DNA of 29,047 bases from UBA4417 sp031550085. GTDB lineage: Bacteria > Bacteroidota > Bacteroidia > Bacteroidales > UBA4417. How positions within the stretch are numbered: position 1 is the stretch's first letter; each line of letters starts with the position of its first letter. The DNA lies in assembly GCA_031550085.1 (NCBI GenBank), contig JAVBOY010000059.1:1-29047 (forward strand), given 5' to 3'. Positions 7,908 through 17,900 of this stretch are shown here, piece by piece. A program made the translations under genes and the position numbers. The notes below the pieces were generated by a model. It made no database searches. It was not told the DNA's origin and was given only the letters and a program-made list of their open reading frames with translations.

Positions 7908-9029
7908 TTAACCCATTAATACAGCATCCAGCTTCTTCCCCGTCAATTTCTGAATGTCTCTTACCATCATATGTTCTTCCTGCGAGCAAAAAGAAAGCGC
8001 GATTCCGCTTTTGCCCGCACGGCCCGTGCGGCCTATCCGGTGAACGTACGTTTCGGCTACATCCGGCAAATCGTAGTTGATCACCATTTCCAGGTTGTTG
8101 ATATCAATTCCCCTGGCGGCAATGTCTGTCGCAATAATGACCCGTGTTTTCCCCGATTTGAAATTGGTGAGCGCACGTTGCCTGGCTCCTTGCGTTTTGT
8201 TCCCGTGAATGGCCTCACAACCGATTCCCTTTTTATTCAAAACCCTTGCAATCCGGTCGGCGCCATGCTTTGTCCGGGAAAAAACAAGCACCAATTTCCC
8301 TTTTTCTTTTTCCAACAGGTGGATCAGCAGTTCGTTTTTCTGCGGTTTTTCCACAAAATATAACCGTTGTTCTATCGTATCCACGACCGATGCTACCGGT
8401 GAAACTTCTACTTTCACAGGTTTATCTAAAATGGATTTGGATAAATTCGCAATGGCAGCGGGCATCGTGGCCGAAAAAAACAGCGTTTGCTTTTGCTTCG
8501 GCAATAAAGGCAACAAGCGTTTAATATCGTGTATAAAGCCCATGTCAAGCATACGGTCGGCTTCGTCGAGGACAAAGTATTGAATACGGTTGAGTTTAAT
8601 ATACTTTTGCTGGATCAGGTCGAGCAGTCGCCCCGGCGTAGCAATCAACACATCGGTTCCCTGCTTAAGCTCATCAACCTGGGGCTTCTGGCCCACGCCA
8701 CCGAAAATCACGGTATGGCGCAAATTGGTATAGGTTGAATAATCCCGGAAACACTCATCTATCTGTATGGCCAGTTCCCGCGTCGGAGTCAGCACCAAGG
8801 CTTTGATCTCCCGCCTCTGCCCTTTCGGTTGAGGTTGGTCGAGATGCTGAATAATCGGCAGGGCAAAAGCGGCCGTTTTACCTGTTCCTGTTTGAGCGAT
8901 TCCCAATAAATCCCGTCCGCTAAGTACCACAGGGATCGCCTGTTCCTGTATCGGTGTAGGAATTTCGTATTTTTTATTGATCAGCGCCTTCACGATCGGC
9001 TCTGAAACATGTAATTCTTTAAATGTCAT
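7908..9029 (-). CDS. DEAD-box ATP-dependent RNA helicase (RhlE-like)
   Basis: The 373-residue protein has the full DEAD-box motif set: Q motif (PTPIQEQA, 25-32), Walker A AQTGTGKT (45-52), PTRELAIQ (82-89), GG, TPGR (131-134), DEAD (155-158), SAT (186-188), then the second RecA domain with VFSRTKHGADRI, ATDIAARGID and HRIGRTGR. It unwinds short RNA duplexes using ATP. At 373 residues it is the bare two-domain core and lacks the basic C-terminal tail of many RhlE proteins; the downstream cold-shock and RRM proteins could supply the extra RNA-binding capacity (inference). The gap to the upstream acyltransferase gene is 35 bp, so cotranscription is possible but not shown. Confidence 0.95.
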   Translation of the reverse strand: MTFKELHVSEPIVKALINKKYEIPTPIQEQAIPVVLSGRDLLGIAQTGTGKTAAFALPIIQHLDQPQPKGQRREIKALVLTPTRELAIQIDECFRDYSTYTNLRHTVIFGGVGQKPQVDELKQGTDVLIATPGRLLDLIQQKYIKLNRIQYFVLDEADRMLDMGFIHDIKRLLPLLPKQKQTLFFSATMPAAIANLSKSILDKPVKVEVSPVASVVDTIEQRLYFVEKPQKNELLIHLLEKEKGKLVLVFSRTKHGADRIARVLNKKGIGCEAIHGNKTQGARQRALTNFKSGKTRVIIATDIAARGIDINNLEMVINYDLPDVAETYVHRIGRTGRAGKSGIALSFCSQEEHMMVRDIQKLTGKKLDAVLMG

Positions 9030-9064
9030 GTTTTAATTTTAAAATGTGGATCCATCGTTTTGTA

Positions 9065-9796
9065 TCAATAGATCGCCTGAACCACAGTCCGTTCTGTTCT
9101 TTCAAAAATCTCCGGAAAAATCATTTCTTTCACAGGAATGGGTTCATGAATTATAAGTTCGATTTTAGTTCCAACACCCAACGGAAAAACGCCCCATCTG
9201 GTCATTTTCCATGAGTTGTTGATGGTAACAGGAAGCATATTGGCCGATCGCGCATACTTGCAAAGAATTTTCAATCCGCTTTCTGCAAAGGGCCCCGGTT
9301 TCCCGGTTTTACTCCTTGTCCCTTCGGGAAATATGACGACTGCCCGTTTGTTCGTCTCAATATATTGTCCCATTTCTTTGATGGCAGCCAACGATTGTTT
9401 CGGGTCTCTCCGGTCGATGAGCACCGAGCCGCCATGATTCAAATTGTACGAAATGCTGGGTATCCCTTTTCCCAATTCCATCTTACTGATAAACTTCGGG
9501 TGCGCTTTCCGTAGAAACCAACCGATGGTCATCACATCAAACAAGCTCTGATGATTGGCAACAATAATCAAGGGCGTATCCGTTGGGACTTTATCCAGGT
9601 TCCTGATTCTATATTTTGTACCCAAAACATAGGTGTTGGCAATCAAAAAGAAATACAAGGCATCCACAGCTTTTTTATGAACCTTATACCCGAACAGGTT
9701 GAAACAGATCCATTGAATGGAGTGAAAGACAAGCAAAACACTTCCGAACAACAGATAATAAACAATGGAAAGGGGATAAGTTATTATTTTTTGCAT
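9065..9796 (-). CDS. plsC: Lysophospholipid acyltransferase (PlsC / LPLAT family)
   Basis: The 243-residue protein carries the acyltransferase motif HX4D as NHQSLFD (81-87; His82 and Asp87) and the phosphate-binding motif FPEGTR (156-161). One or two hydrophobic segments near the N-terminus (about 5-35) would anchor it in the inner membrane. The likely reaction is acylation of 1-acyl-glycerol-3-phosphate to phosphatidic acid in phospholipid synthesis, but related enzymes acylate other lipids, so the exact substrate is uncertain. Its start lies 3 bp after the stop of the upstream flavoprotein gene, which indicates cotranscription. Confidence 0.88.
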   Translation of the reverse strand: MQKIITYPLSIVYYLLFGSVLLVFHSIQWICFNLFGYKVHKKAVDALYFFLIANTYVLGTKYRIRNLDKVPTDTPLIIVANHQSLFDVMTIGWFLRKAHPKFISKMELGKGIPSISYNLNHGGSVLIDRRDPKQSLAAIKEMGQYIETNKRAVVIFPEGTRSKTGKPGPFAESGLKILCKYARSANMLPVTINNSWKMTRWGVFPLGVGTKIELIIHEPIPVKEMIFPEIFERTERTVVQAIY

Positions 9797-9799
9797 TTA

Positions 9800-10885
9800 T
9801 TATGAATTCAGAAGTTGGCTTTCGAGTTTTGCACTCAGGAATTCCGTTTTCAATTTGGATACCACTTCTTTGACACTACTGATTTTATCTGCAAGATAGG
9901 CATTTGCCCCGGCAAAAACATAGCCCTTGTCCATATTTCCTTTGGCTGCATGGTAAAGCGCCAGAATAATACAGTACGGGCTTTTTGTGTAGTCGCAGGT
10001 TTTAATGCAACGAACCGGGCACCCTTTCGGTTGTTGTTCGCCATTGTTAACACTGCGGATAAATTTGCCGTCGAAAGCACGCCCCGGCATTCCCACCGGG
10101 CTCTGTATAATTATGGTATCTTTTTGAGAGGAATCGATATAAACTTGTTTGAATGCAGTGGAGGCATCACATTCATAAGTCGGAACGAATATACTTCCCA
10201 TTTGTACTCCCGCTGCACCCAGTTCCATGAAACGGAGAATATCCTCACCCGTTGAAATACCGCCTGCCGCAATAACCGGAATTGCTTTTTGAACGCTGTA
10301 TTGTGCCGCTACGGCAACCACTTCGGGTATTAAACATTCCAGCGAATGGCTTTCGTCTTCAATTTGTTCTTTTTTAAACCCCAGATGTCCTCCCGCTTTC
10401 GGCCCTTCCACCACAATAGCGTCAGGCAGATAATTGTAGTTAGCCAGCCATTTTTCGCAGATTATTTTTGCTGCGCGGGCCGAAGAAACAATCGGAACCA
10501 AAAGTGTTTTACTGTCAGGCGTGAGGTACGAAGGCAATTCCAACGGCAAACCGGCGCCGGAAAATATAATGTCGACCTTTTCCGTAACAGCGGTCTTTAC
10601 CATATCAGCATAGTTCGAAATGGCGAACATGATATTTACCCCGATCAGACCCTTCGTCATTTCACGGGCTTTGCGCAATTCTTCTTTAAGTCCGTGGATG
10701 CAATCTTCAATATAATTCCCTGAATTTTGCTTATACAACAACCCCATGCCGGCACAAGAGATCACACCGATTCCTCCTTCGTTGGCAACCGCAGAAGCCA
10801 ACCCTGAAAGTGAAACTCCCACACCCATGCCACCTTGGATAATTGGTAGCCGGATTTCTTTGTGCCCGATAAAAAATGATTTCAT
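9800..10885 (-). CDS. Nitronate monooxygenase / enoyl-reductase-like FMN protein
   Basis: The 361-residue TIM-barrel flavoprotein opens IRLPIIQGGMGVGVS and carries the FMN-binding phrases of the NMO/FabK family (VIAAGGISTGEDILRF and GAAGVQMGSIF). Family members oxidise nitronates or, as FabK, reduce enoyl-ACP; sequence alone does not decide. Near the C-terminus there is a cysteine cluster GCPVRCIKTCDYTKSPYC (spacing CX3C X3C X7C), which could bind a metal. I chose the ATG at 10885; the longer frame would start at a TTG nine bases upstream. The close link to plsC slightly favours a lipid-related role (inference). A 14-bp palindrome lies just upstream. Confidence 0.82.
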   Translation of the reverse strand: MKSFFIGHKEIRLPIIQGGMGVGVSLSGLASAVANEGGIGVISCAGMGLLYKQNSGNYIEDCIHGLKEELRKAREMTKGLIGVNIMFAISNYADMVKTAVTEKVDIIFSGAGLPLELPSYLTPDSKTLLVPIVSSARAAKIICEKWLANYNYLPDAIVVEGPKAGGHLGFKKEQIEDESHSLECLIPEVVAVAAQYSVQKAIPVIAAGGISTGEDILRFMELGAAGVQMGSIFVPTYECDASTAFKQVYIDSSQKDTIIIQSPVGMPGRAFDGKFIRSVNNGEQQPKGCPVRCIKTCDYTKSPYCIILALYHAAKGNMDKGYVFAGANAYLADKISSVKEVVSKLKTEFLSAKLESQLLNS

Positions 10886-10920
10886 AATTGTCAAACGTGT
10901 GTCACGACATTGTATTGTAC

Positions 10921-10934
10921 ACCCTCGCGAGGGT
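10921..10934. promoter_or_regulatory. Perfect 14-bp palindrome upstream of the NMO gene
   Basis: ACCCTCGCGAGGGT equals its own reverse complement. It lies 36 bp before the chosen start of the minus-strand NMO gene and is G/C-rich in an otherwise A/T-rich gap. An operator for a dimeric repressor is a reasonable reading; no loop is available for an RNA hairpin except by unpairing the centre. Confidence 0.5.
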
Positions 10935-11052
10935 TAATTGTAACAAAAAAAGTCGATTTTGAGGTCGATTTTGACGATGGGAAGACCCGCAAAACGAGGC
11001 GGGGCAAAACATGGCTAAGAAAGATTCAATATAAACTCTGTTGTTCAAGTTG

Positions 11053-11060
11053 CAAAGGTA
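11053..11060 (-). promoter_or_regulatory. Possible -7 box for the NMO/plsC group
   Basis: On the minus strand this reads TACCTTTG, matching TAnnTTTG. It would give a leader of about 160 nt that contains the palindrome at 10921-10934. I see no good -33 element at the expected distance, so support is modest. Confidence 0.35.
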
Positions 11061-11179
11061 CCAAATTATTCCAGCTTATTTATCGTTTCATGTATTTCTC
11101 CGACACAAAATCAAAAGCCCGACGTTTTAATTTAGTCAAATTGAATGTTTATTCGGACAATCCGTCAGATGAATGAGTA

Positions 11180-11710
11180 TTACCGGGCTTCCGAAACGGC
11201 GACACTGTCCTGGGGTTGTGAAAAATTCAACGGATCGTTGAAGTATGCATAGAAGCGGTCGATGGTCCGAAGCACTTTCGGTTCCCAGTCTTTGGCCGTC
11301 GCATAACCCGATTTCCGCAGCGAAGCAACCCATACTTTGTAATCCGAGTCCCCTTTCAATTGGGAATAAAACTTTTTCCGGGAAACGATCTCACAAAAGT
11401 GGACATACGAATCGGCGATCGATTGATATTCTTTATAACTACTGCGGTGTCCCAACTTTTTTATGGCATTTTGATTGGAGCCTTTGATACCAAAATGGTT
11501 GTAAAACTGCTTTGCAAGCTTACTCGTACCTGCTCCGCTTTCGTGTATGGCTACTCCCAGTATTACTTCAGATGGAATGTCGTATACTTCTTCCAAACTG
11601 TCGGCAAGGCATTTATATTCTCCAACATACTCTCTCGTTGACCTTTGCGCATATAAAACAGTTGTAAATGAAAGAATTATAACAAATAAAAACGATTTTA
11701 ATGACTTCAT
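11180..11710 (-). CDS. Secreted glucosaminidase-type peptidoglycan hydrolase (GH73-like)
   Basis: The 176-residue protein has a signal peptide (MKSLKSFLFVIILSFTTVLY, cleaved near AQR). A compact lysozyme-like domain follows, with PSEVILGVAIHESGAGTS containing the likely catalytic Glu57, then NHFGIKG and YKEYQSIADSYVHF, as in Mannosyl-glycoprotein endo-beta-N-acetylglucosaminidase / FlgJ-type enzymes. It should cut glycan strands of peptidoglycan in the periplasm. It is a minimal single-domain enzyme with no LysM or SH3 anchor. It is transcribed divergently from the alpha-2-macroglobulin gene. Confidence 0.85.
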   Translation of the reverse strand: MKSLKSFLFVIILSFTTVLYAQRSTREYVGEYKCLADSLEEVYDIPSEVILGVAIHESGAGTSKLAKQFYNHFGIKGSNQNAIKKLGHRSSYKEYQSIADSYVHFCEIVSRKKFYSQLKGDSDYKVWVASLRKSGYATAKDWEPKVLRTIDRFYAYFNDPLNFSQPQDSVAVSEAR

Positions 11711-11727
11711 AGATTTTATTTATGGTG

Positions 11728-11757
11728 CAAAATTAGAAATAACTTTTTTATAACCAA
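11728..11757 (-). promoter_or_regulatory. Promoter of the glucosaminidase gene
   Basis: On the minus strand a -7 box TAATTTTG (11728-11735) is preceded by TTG (11755-11757) with a 19-bp gap, which matches the Bacteroidota consensus. The -7 box ends 17 bp before the ATG, so the leader is very short. Confidence 0.6.
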
Positions 11758-11960
11758 GAAAAATAAAATTTGTTTAGGAAACATTAACTTGAATAACAAG
11801 AAGTTAAACATTTCTTAATGGCCGCTTTTGTAAGTATTCCGGTACATCCCGCGCATTTTATGCTGTACGAAAAAAAGTGTATTTTCGTTTGATATTTTCA
11901 ACCAGCGATTCTTTTTTTCAGGAAAACACAAGTTATTGATTTATAGAAAACCATATAACA

Positions 11961-14900
11961 ATGAAAAAATATTTTGTAATCTTATTCCTTATGGCTGCTG
12001 CATTTAGTGCTTTTTCGCAAAAACAATACATCCGGGAGTGGCGGAAAATCGATTCGCTCACAGGCCTGAGGCAGTTGCAAACGGCTGAGAAACTGATCAC
12101 CGAAATTTACAACGAAACCCGGAAAGACAAAAACTACCCGCAATTTGTAAAAGCCTGCATTTACCGCACTTCGGCCGTTTCGTACAAAGAAGAAGCCTTC
12201 AAACTGGCTATTGCCGACCTGGAAACCAGCATCGGCCAATCGGAATTTCCGGTGAAAAATATTTTGCATTCCATGGCCGCCAATGTATATTGGCAATATT
12301 ACGAACAAAACCGCTGGCAATTCCGCAACCGGACAGCTACCGCAGAGGAACAATCGGAAGACATCGCCACCTGGGACCTGCCGAGGATTGTAGCCCAGTG
12401 CATGGGCCACTACAAACAATCGCTTTCGCAAAAAGAGCAACTGCAAAAAGTAGATTTAAAAGTCTACGACGTCATTTTGATTTTAGGTGATAAGGATTCC
12501 AAAAAACTGCGCCCGACCCTGTTCGACTTTCTGGCGCAGCGGGCCGTCGATTTTTATCTCTCCAACGAAGCATCCATCACCCAACCCGCCGAGCGTTTTT
12601 TTACCAACCAGCCCGAATATTTCAGCGAAGCCTCCCGGTTTGCCCGCTTGAAACTGACCACAACCGACCAACTGTCATTTCCGTTTCAAGCGTTAACGCT
12701 TTTGCAGGAACTGGTCGCTTTCCACCTGAACGATGTAAACCCTGCGGCGCTGCTCGATGTGGATCTGAAACGGCTGAAAGTTGTTCATCAAAAATCCACG
12801 TTGCCGGAAAAAGACAGCCTGTATCTAGGCGCTTTGCAGAAACTTGAAACCACCTACAACGCCGATCCCATTTCTACCGATGTAACCTTTGAAATTGCAC
12901 AGTATTATCTTGAGAAATCGGCAAACTACGATCCGTTTAACAAACCGGAATTCAAATGGGAGAAGAAAAAAGCGTATGAACTGGCGGATGCGGCCGTAAA
13001 ACGTTTTCCCAAAAGCCTGGGCGCCCGCAATTGCGAAGCATTGATGAAGCAAATCCAAGCCAGCGAGTTAAATGTGGAATGCGAAAAAGCCGTACCTATT
13101 GGAAAACCGGCATTGGCAAGCATTTCGTACCAAAATACCGGACATCTGTATTTCAAAATCCTCGCCACGTCTTTTGACGATCAGGAATATCCTGATTATA
13201 GTACGGATAAAGAGGTTTTGAAGAAACTGAACAAACAAAAAACTGTGGCGCAATGGGAAATGGAAATGCCAACCGACGATAGTTTCCAGCCGATGCGCGC
13301 CGAGGTAAAAATACCCGAATTAAAACCGGGATATTACGCCTTACTGGTTTCGGAAAACGAGAATTTCCAAACACCCGACAATCAGAAAGTGGTGGTTTCA
13401 AAATTTCATGCGACCAACATCAGCTACCTCAGCCACCAAAATGATCAGGGCAATTACCAGATTATCGTTTTGGACCGCACCGAAGGAACTCCCTTGGCAG
13501 GCGTGAAAGTACAGAAATTCTACCGGGAATACGACTACAATGCCCGCCGCGACCGCAGGATTGCCGGCGAAACGTTTACTTCAGACAAAGACGGTACCCT
13601 GACCATCCCGCCGACAAACAAGAATAACCGCTCCCAGTTTTCACTCGAATTTACCAAAGAAGCCGACAAATACAGCACCGGAAGCAGTTTCTACAATTGG
13701 GGCTACAATTACAACGAACAGCCGCAACGCTCTGTTTCTTATTTTACCGACCGCGCCATTTACCGGCCGGGGCAAACGGTTTATTTTAAAGGCATTGTAT
13801 TGGGACGATTGAAAGACAGCTGTTGGGTCATTCCCAATGCTACGGAAAACCTTGTTTTGAGGAATGTCAATTACGAAGAAGTAGGTAAATTAACCGTTAC
13901 CAGCAACGAATTCGGAACTTTTTCAGGCAGCTTTGTGTTGCCGGCCAACGGATTGACCGGACAAATGAGCATCCAGGGATCGAACGGATCCGCTTATTTC
14001 CGGATGGAAGAATACAAACGCCCGAAATTCGAAATTACCTTCGAGCCGCTTCAAGATTCCTATAAATTAAATGAAGAAGTGACCGTTACCGGCCTTGCCA
14101 AAGCCTATGCCGGCAGCGCCGTGAGCGAAGCCGGCGTAAAATACCGCGTGGTACGCCAGGCCCGTTATCCTTACTGGTATTGGTGGTGGGGCGTGATGCC
14201 CGATTCGCCTTCGCAGGAAATTACCAACGGCGAAATGCAAACCGAAGCCGACGGAAGTTTTAAAATTCCGTTTACCGCCATTCCCGACCCCAGCATCGGC
14301 AAACAGTACAACCCCGTTTTCAGTTACACCGTATATGCCGAAGTAACCGATTTAAACGGCGAAACACACCAAAGCCAGACATCGGTTGTGGTAGGTTACC
14401 AAGCCTTGTCGGTATCGACCAATCTGGGAACTGTCGTCGACTTGGATAAAACCAGGGAACTGGAACTGGAAACCGTCAACCTGGCCGGAAAACATCAGGC
14501 CGCCCAGGGGACGCTTACCATTTGGAAACTGAAAGACCCGGAGCGGGTGTTGCGCGAACGTTTGTGGAACCGTCCCGACAAATTTACGATGACACGCGAA
14601 GCGTTTGAAGCATCCTTTCCAAACGATGTCTACGACAACGAAGATAATGTAGAAACCCGCGAACGCGAAAAACAAGTATTTACGGTAAATTTCAATACCC
14701 AAACCGACAGCATTTTCAAACTCGAAAATGCCAATAAATGGCAGCCCGGCTATTATCTGGTTGAAATAAAAACCCAGGACCGTTACGGGGAAAAAGTAGA
14801 GAAAAAAGAAATCTTTACCGGATTTTCGCTTTCGCAAAACCAGGTGCCGGCCAAGGATGCATTTTTTACCGATGTCCTTACGCCAACGGTGGAACCCGGC

Positions 14901-17900
14901 GAAAAAGCGCAGTTTGCAATGGGATCGGCTTACCACAATGTGTACCTGATCTACGATTTGCTGGAAGGCAAAGACAAGGTGGTTCATAAAACCATCCCGC
15001 TTCACTCGGAACTAAAACTATTCGAAATTCCTGTGATCGAAGCTTACCGTGGCGGATTTGCCGTCAATGGTGTTTTTATCAAAAACAACCGGATCTACAA
15101 CGTTCGCCATGATTTCGAAGTGCCGTTTACCAATAAAATGCTGGACATCCAAATTGCCACTTTCCGCGACAAATTACAACCCGGCCAAAACGAAGAATGG
15201 CATTTGACGATTAAAAGCAAGGACGAAAAATCGAAACGGGCTTTGGAAGCCGAACTTCTGGCCGGCATGTACGATGCCTCGCTGGATGTGTTTGCCCCGA
15301 ACCATTGGAGCTTTTTCCCCTGGCGCAAACAACGCATTCCGTTCTCATGGGAGGCCAACAATGTTTTTGGTTTGGCCTATGCACAGAATTTTCAAGACTC
15401 TTTTTGGCCAGCTTATTCCAACCATGTATACGACCAATTAAACTGGTTCGGATGGTATTACGGAAGAGGTACCGTTGATTACGACGGAGTCATGTACTCC
15501 CGTTCCACGATTAAATTTACGCCTCCGGTTATCAGAAAAGATGAAGAGGTGGCAGATTTTGAAATATCGGCTGCACAAACCAACATCAAAGAAGAAGCGA
15601 GTGCGAAGCTTGCGGAAGCCCCCCCATCACCAGACGATGTATCAACCGGAGAAAAAGGCAAAGGCCTAACCGGCGGGCAAGACCAGAACGTCCAGCAACC
15701 GGTTCAAATCCGTACCAATTTCAACGAAACCGCTTTCTTTATGCCGCAAGTAGCCACCAATGCCGAAGGCGAAGTGGTGCTTAAATTTCAAATGCCCGAA
15801 GCCCTGACCCGCTGGAAATTCCAGGGACTGGCACACACCAAAGATTTAAAAATCGGAAGCATCCAAAAAACTCTGGTGACCCAAAAAGATTTGATGCTGT
15901 TTCCCAATGCGCCGCGTTTTTTCCGCGAAAACGACACCATTTATTTCTCTGCGAAAATCAGCAATATTTCCAACGAAGAAGTAACGGTAAAAACACAATT
16001 GCAATTTTTCGATGCGCTCACCATGCAGCCGGTTTCCGGCAAGCTGTTGCTCGAAAACGATACCAAAACCGTTTCCATCGGCAAAAGCGGCAACCAATCG
16101 GTTTCGTGGAAAATGTATATTCCCGAAGGCTTGCAAGCCATCACCTACCGCATTACCGCCACCTCCGGTAAATTTTCGGACGGAGAGGAAAATGCCGTTC
16201 CCGTACTGACCAACCGCATGCTGGTGACCGAAAGCCTGCCTCTGCCCATCCGGGGAAATCAAACCCAGGATTTCCGCTTCGAAAAGCTGATCAATTCGTC
16301 CAATGCCAGTTCCACGCTCCGCAACTTCCGCTACACGCTGGAATTTACCAGCAATCCGGCCTGGTATGCCGTACAGGCCCTGCCGTACATCATGGAATAT
16401 CCTTACGAATGCAGCGAACAGGCATTCAGCCGTTTTTACGCCAATTCCATAGCCACGCACATTGCCAACTCCGATCCGCGTGTCAAACAAGTGTTCGATA
16501 CCTGGCGCAACTACCAACCCGATGCGCTGAAATCGAATTTGGAGAAGAATGAAGAACTCAAAGCCGTGTTGTTGGAAGAAACGCCCTGGGTACGCCAGGC
16601 TGCCAACGAAAGCGACCGCAAACGACGCATCGCCGTGTTGTTCGATTTAAACCGCATGCAATCGGAAATGCAGTCCGCCCTGCGCAAAGTAGAACGCAAC
16701 CAAACTTCGAACGGCGGCTTTGCCTGGTTCAACGGCGGACGCGACGACCGCTACATCACCCAGCACATTGTGGCCGGATTCGGGCATCTGCAGCAACTGG
16801 GCATTACCGGAAAAGAAATTTCGCTCAACTACAACCCGTACAACAACATGATCCGCCGTGCGGTGAGCTACATCGATGCCCGCATGCGCGAAGAATACGA
16901 CGAAATTTTACGCCAGGCGAAAAAGGACAAACAAGACCCTACGAAAAGTGATCATTTGAGCTATACAGCCATTCACTACCTGTATGCCCGCAGTTTCTTC
17001 CAGGATCAAAAAATTGAGAAAAGCAATCTGGAAGCTTTTAATTACTTTAAAACACAAGCCGCCACATACTGGATGTCGCGGAACAATTATCTGAAAGGCA
17101 TGATGGCCCTGGCATTGAACCGCTACGACGATCCCAAAACAGCCCAACTGATTGTGAAATCGCTTACGGAAACGGCCTTGCATTCCGAAGAAATGGGCAT
17201 GTACTGGCGCAACGAGCAACGCGGTTGGTGGTGGTATCAAGCGCCCATCGAAACACAAGCCTTACTGATCGAAGTGTTCAACGAAGTAACCAAAGACACG
17301 CAAGCCGTTGAAGAACTGAAAGTGTGGTTGTTAAAACAAAAACAAACCACAGACTGGAAAACCACCAAAGCCACCAGCGAAGCCATTTATGCGCTGCTGA
17401 AAACCGGGAGTAATTTGCTGGACAGCGACCAATTGGCGGAAATCACGCTGGGCAACCAAAAAGTCGATCCGTACAAGATGGATGAAGCTTCGCGCCCCGA
17501 AGCCGGAACGGGTTATTTCAAAGCAGCCTGGAGCGGCGGCGACATCAAGCCCGATATGGGAAAGATCGAAGTAAAAAATCCGAATCCAACGGTGGCCTGG
17601 GGCGCCGTGTATTGGCAATACTTTGAACAACTGGACAAAATTACCGTTGCCGAAACACCCGTCAAACTTTCAAAAAAGCTGTTTGTTAAGAAAAATTCCC
17701 CGACCGGGCCGCAATTGCACGAAGTGACCGAAAAAACGCCCATCCGTTTGGGCGACAAAGTAGTCGTTCGGGTAGAATTGCGCTCCGACCGCGATATGGA
17801 ATACGTTCACCTGAAAGATATGCGTGCTTCCGCTTTCGAACCGGTCAACGTGCTTTCGCAATACAAATGGCAGGACGGCATGGGCTATTACGAAGCCACG

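Noticed and set aside
10910..11176. An 88-codon plus-strand frame in the NMO/glucosaminidase gap
   Set aside because: It is composed of intergenic A/T-rich DNA and crosses the palindrome and a promoter-like box; no domain is seen.
11761..11960. Promoter of the A2M gene
   Set aside because: The best candidate, TATTTTCG at 11880-11887, has a mismatch in the conserved TTTG and no -33 element, so it was not listed.
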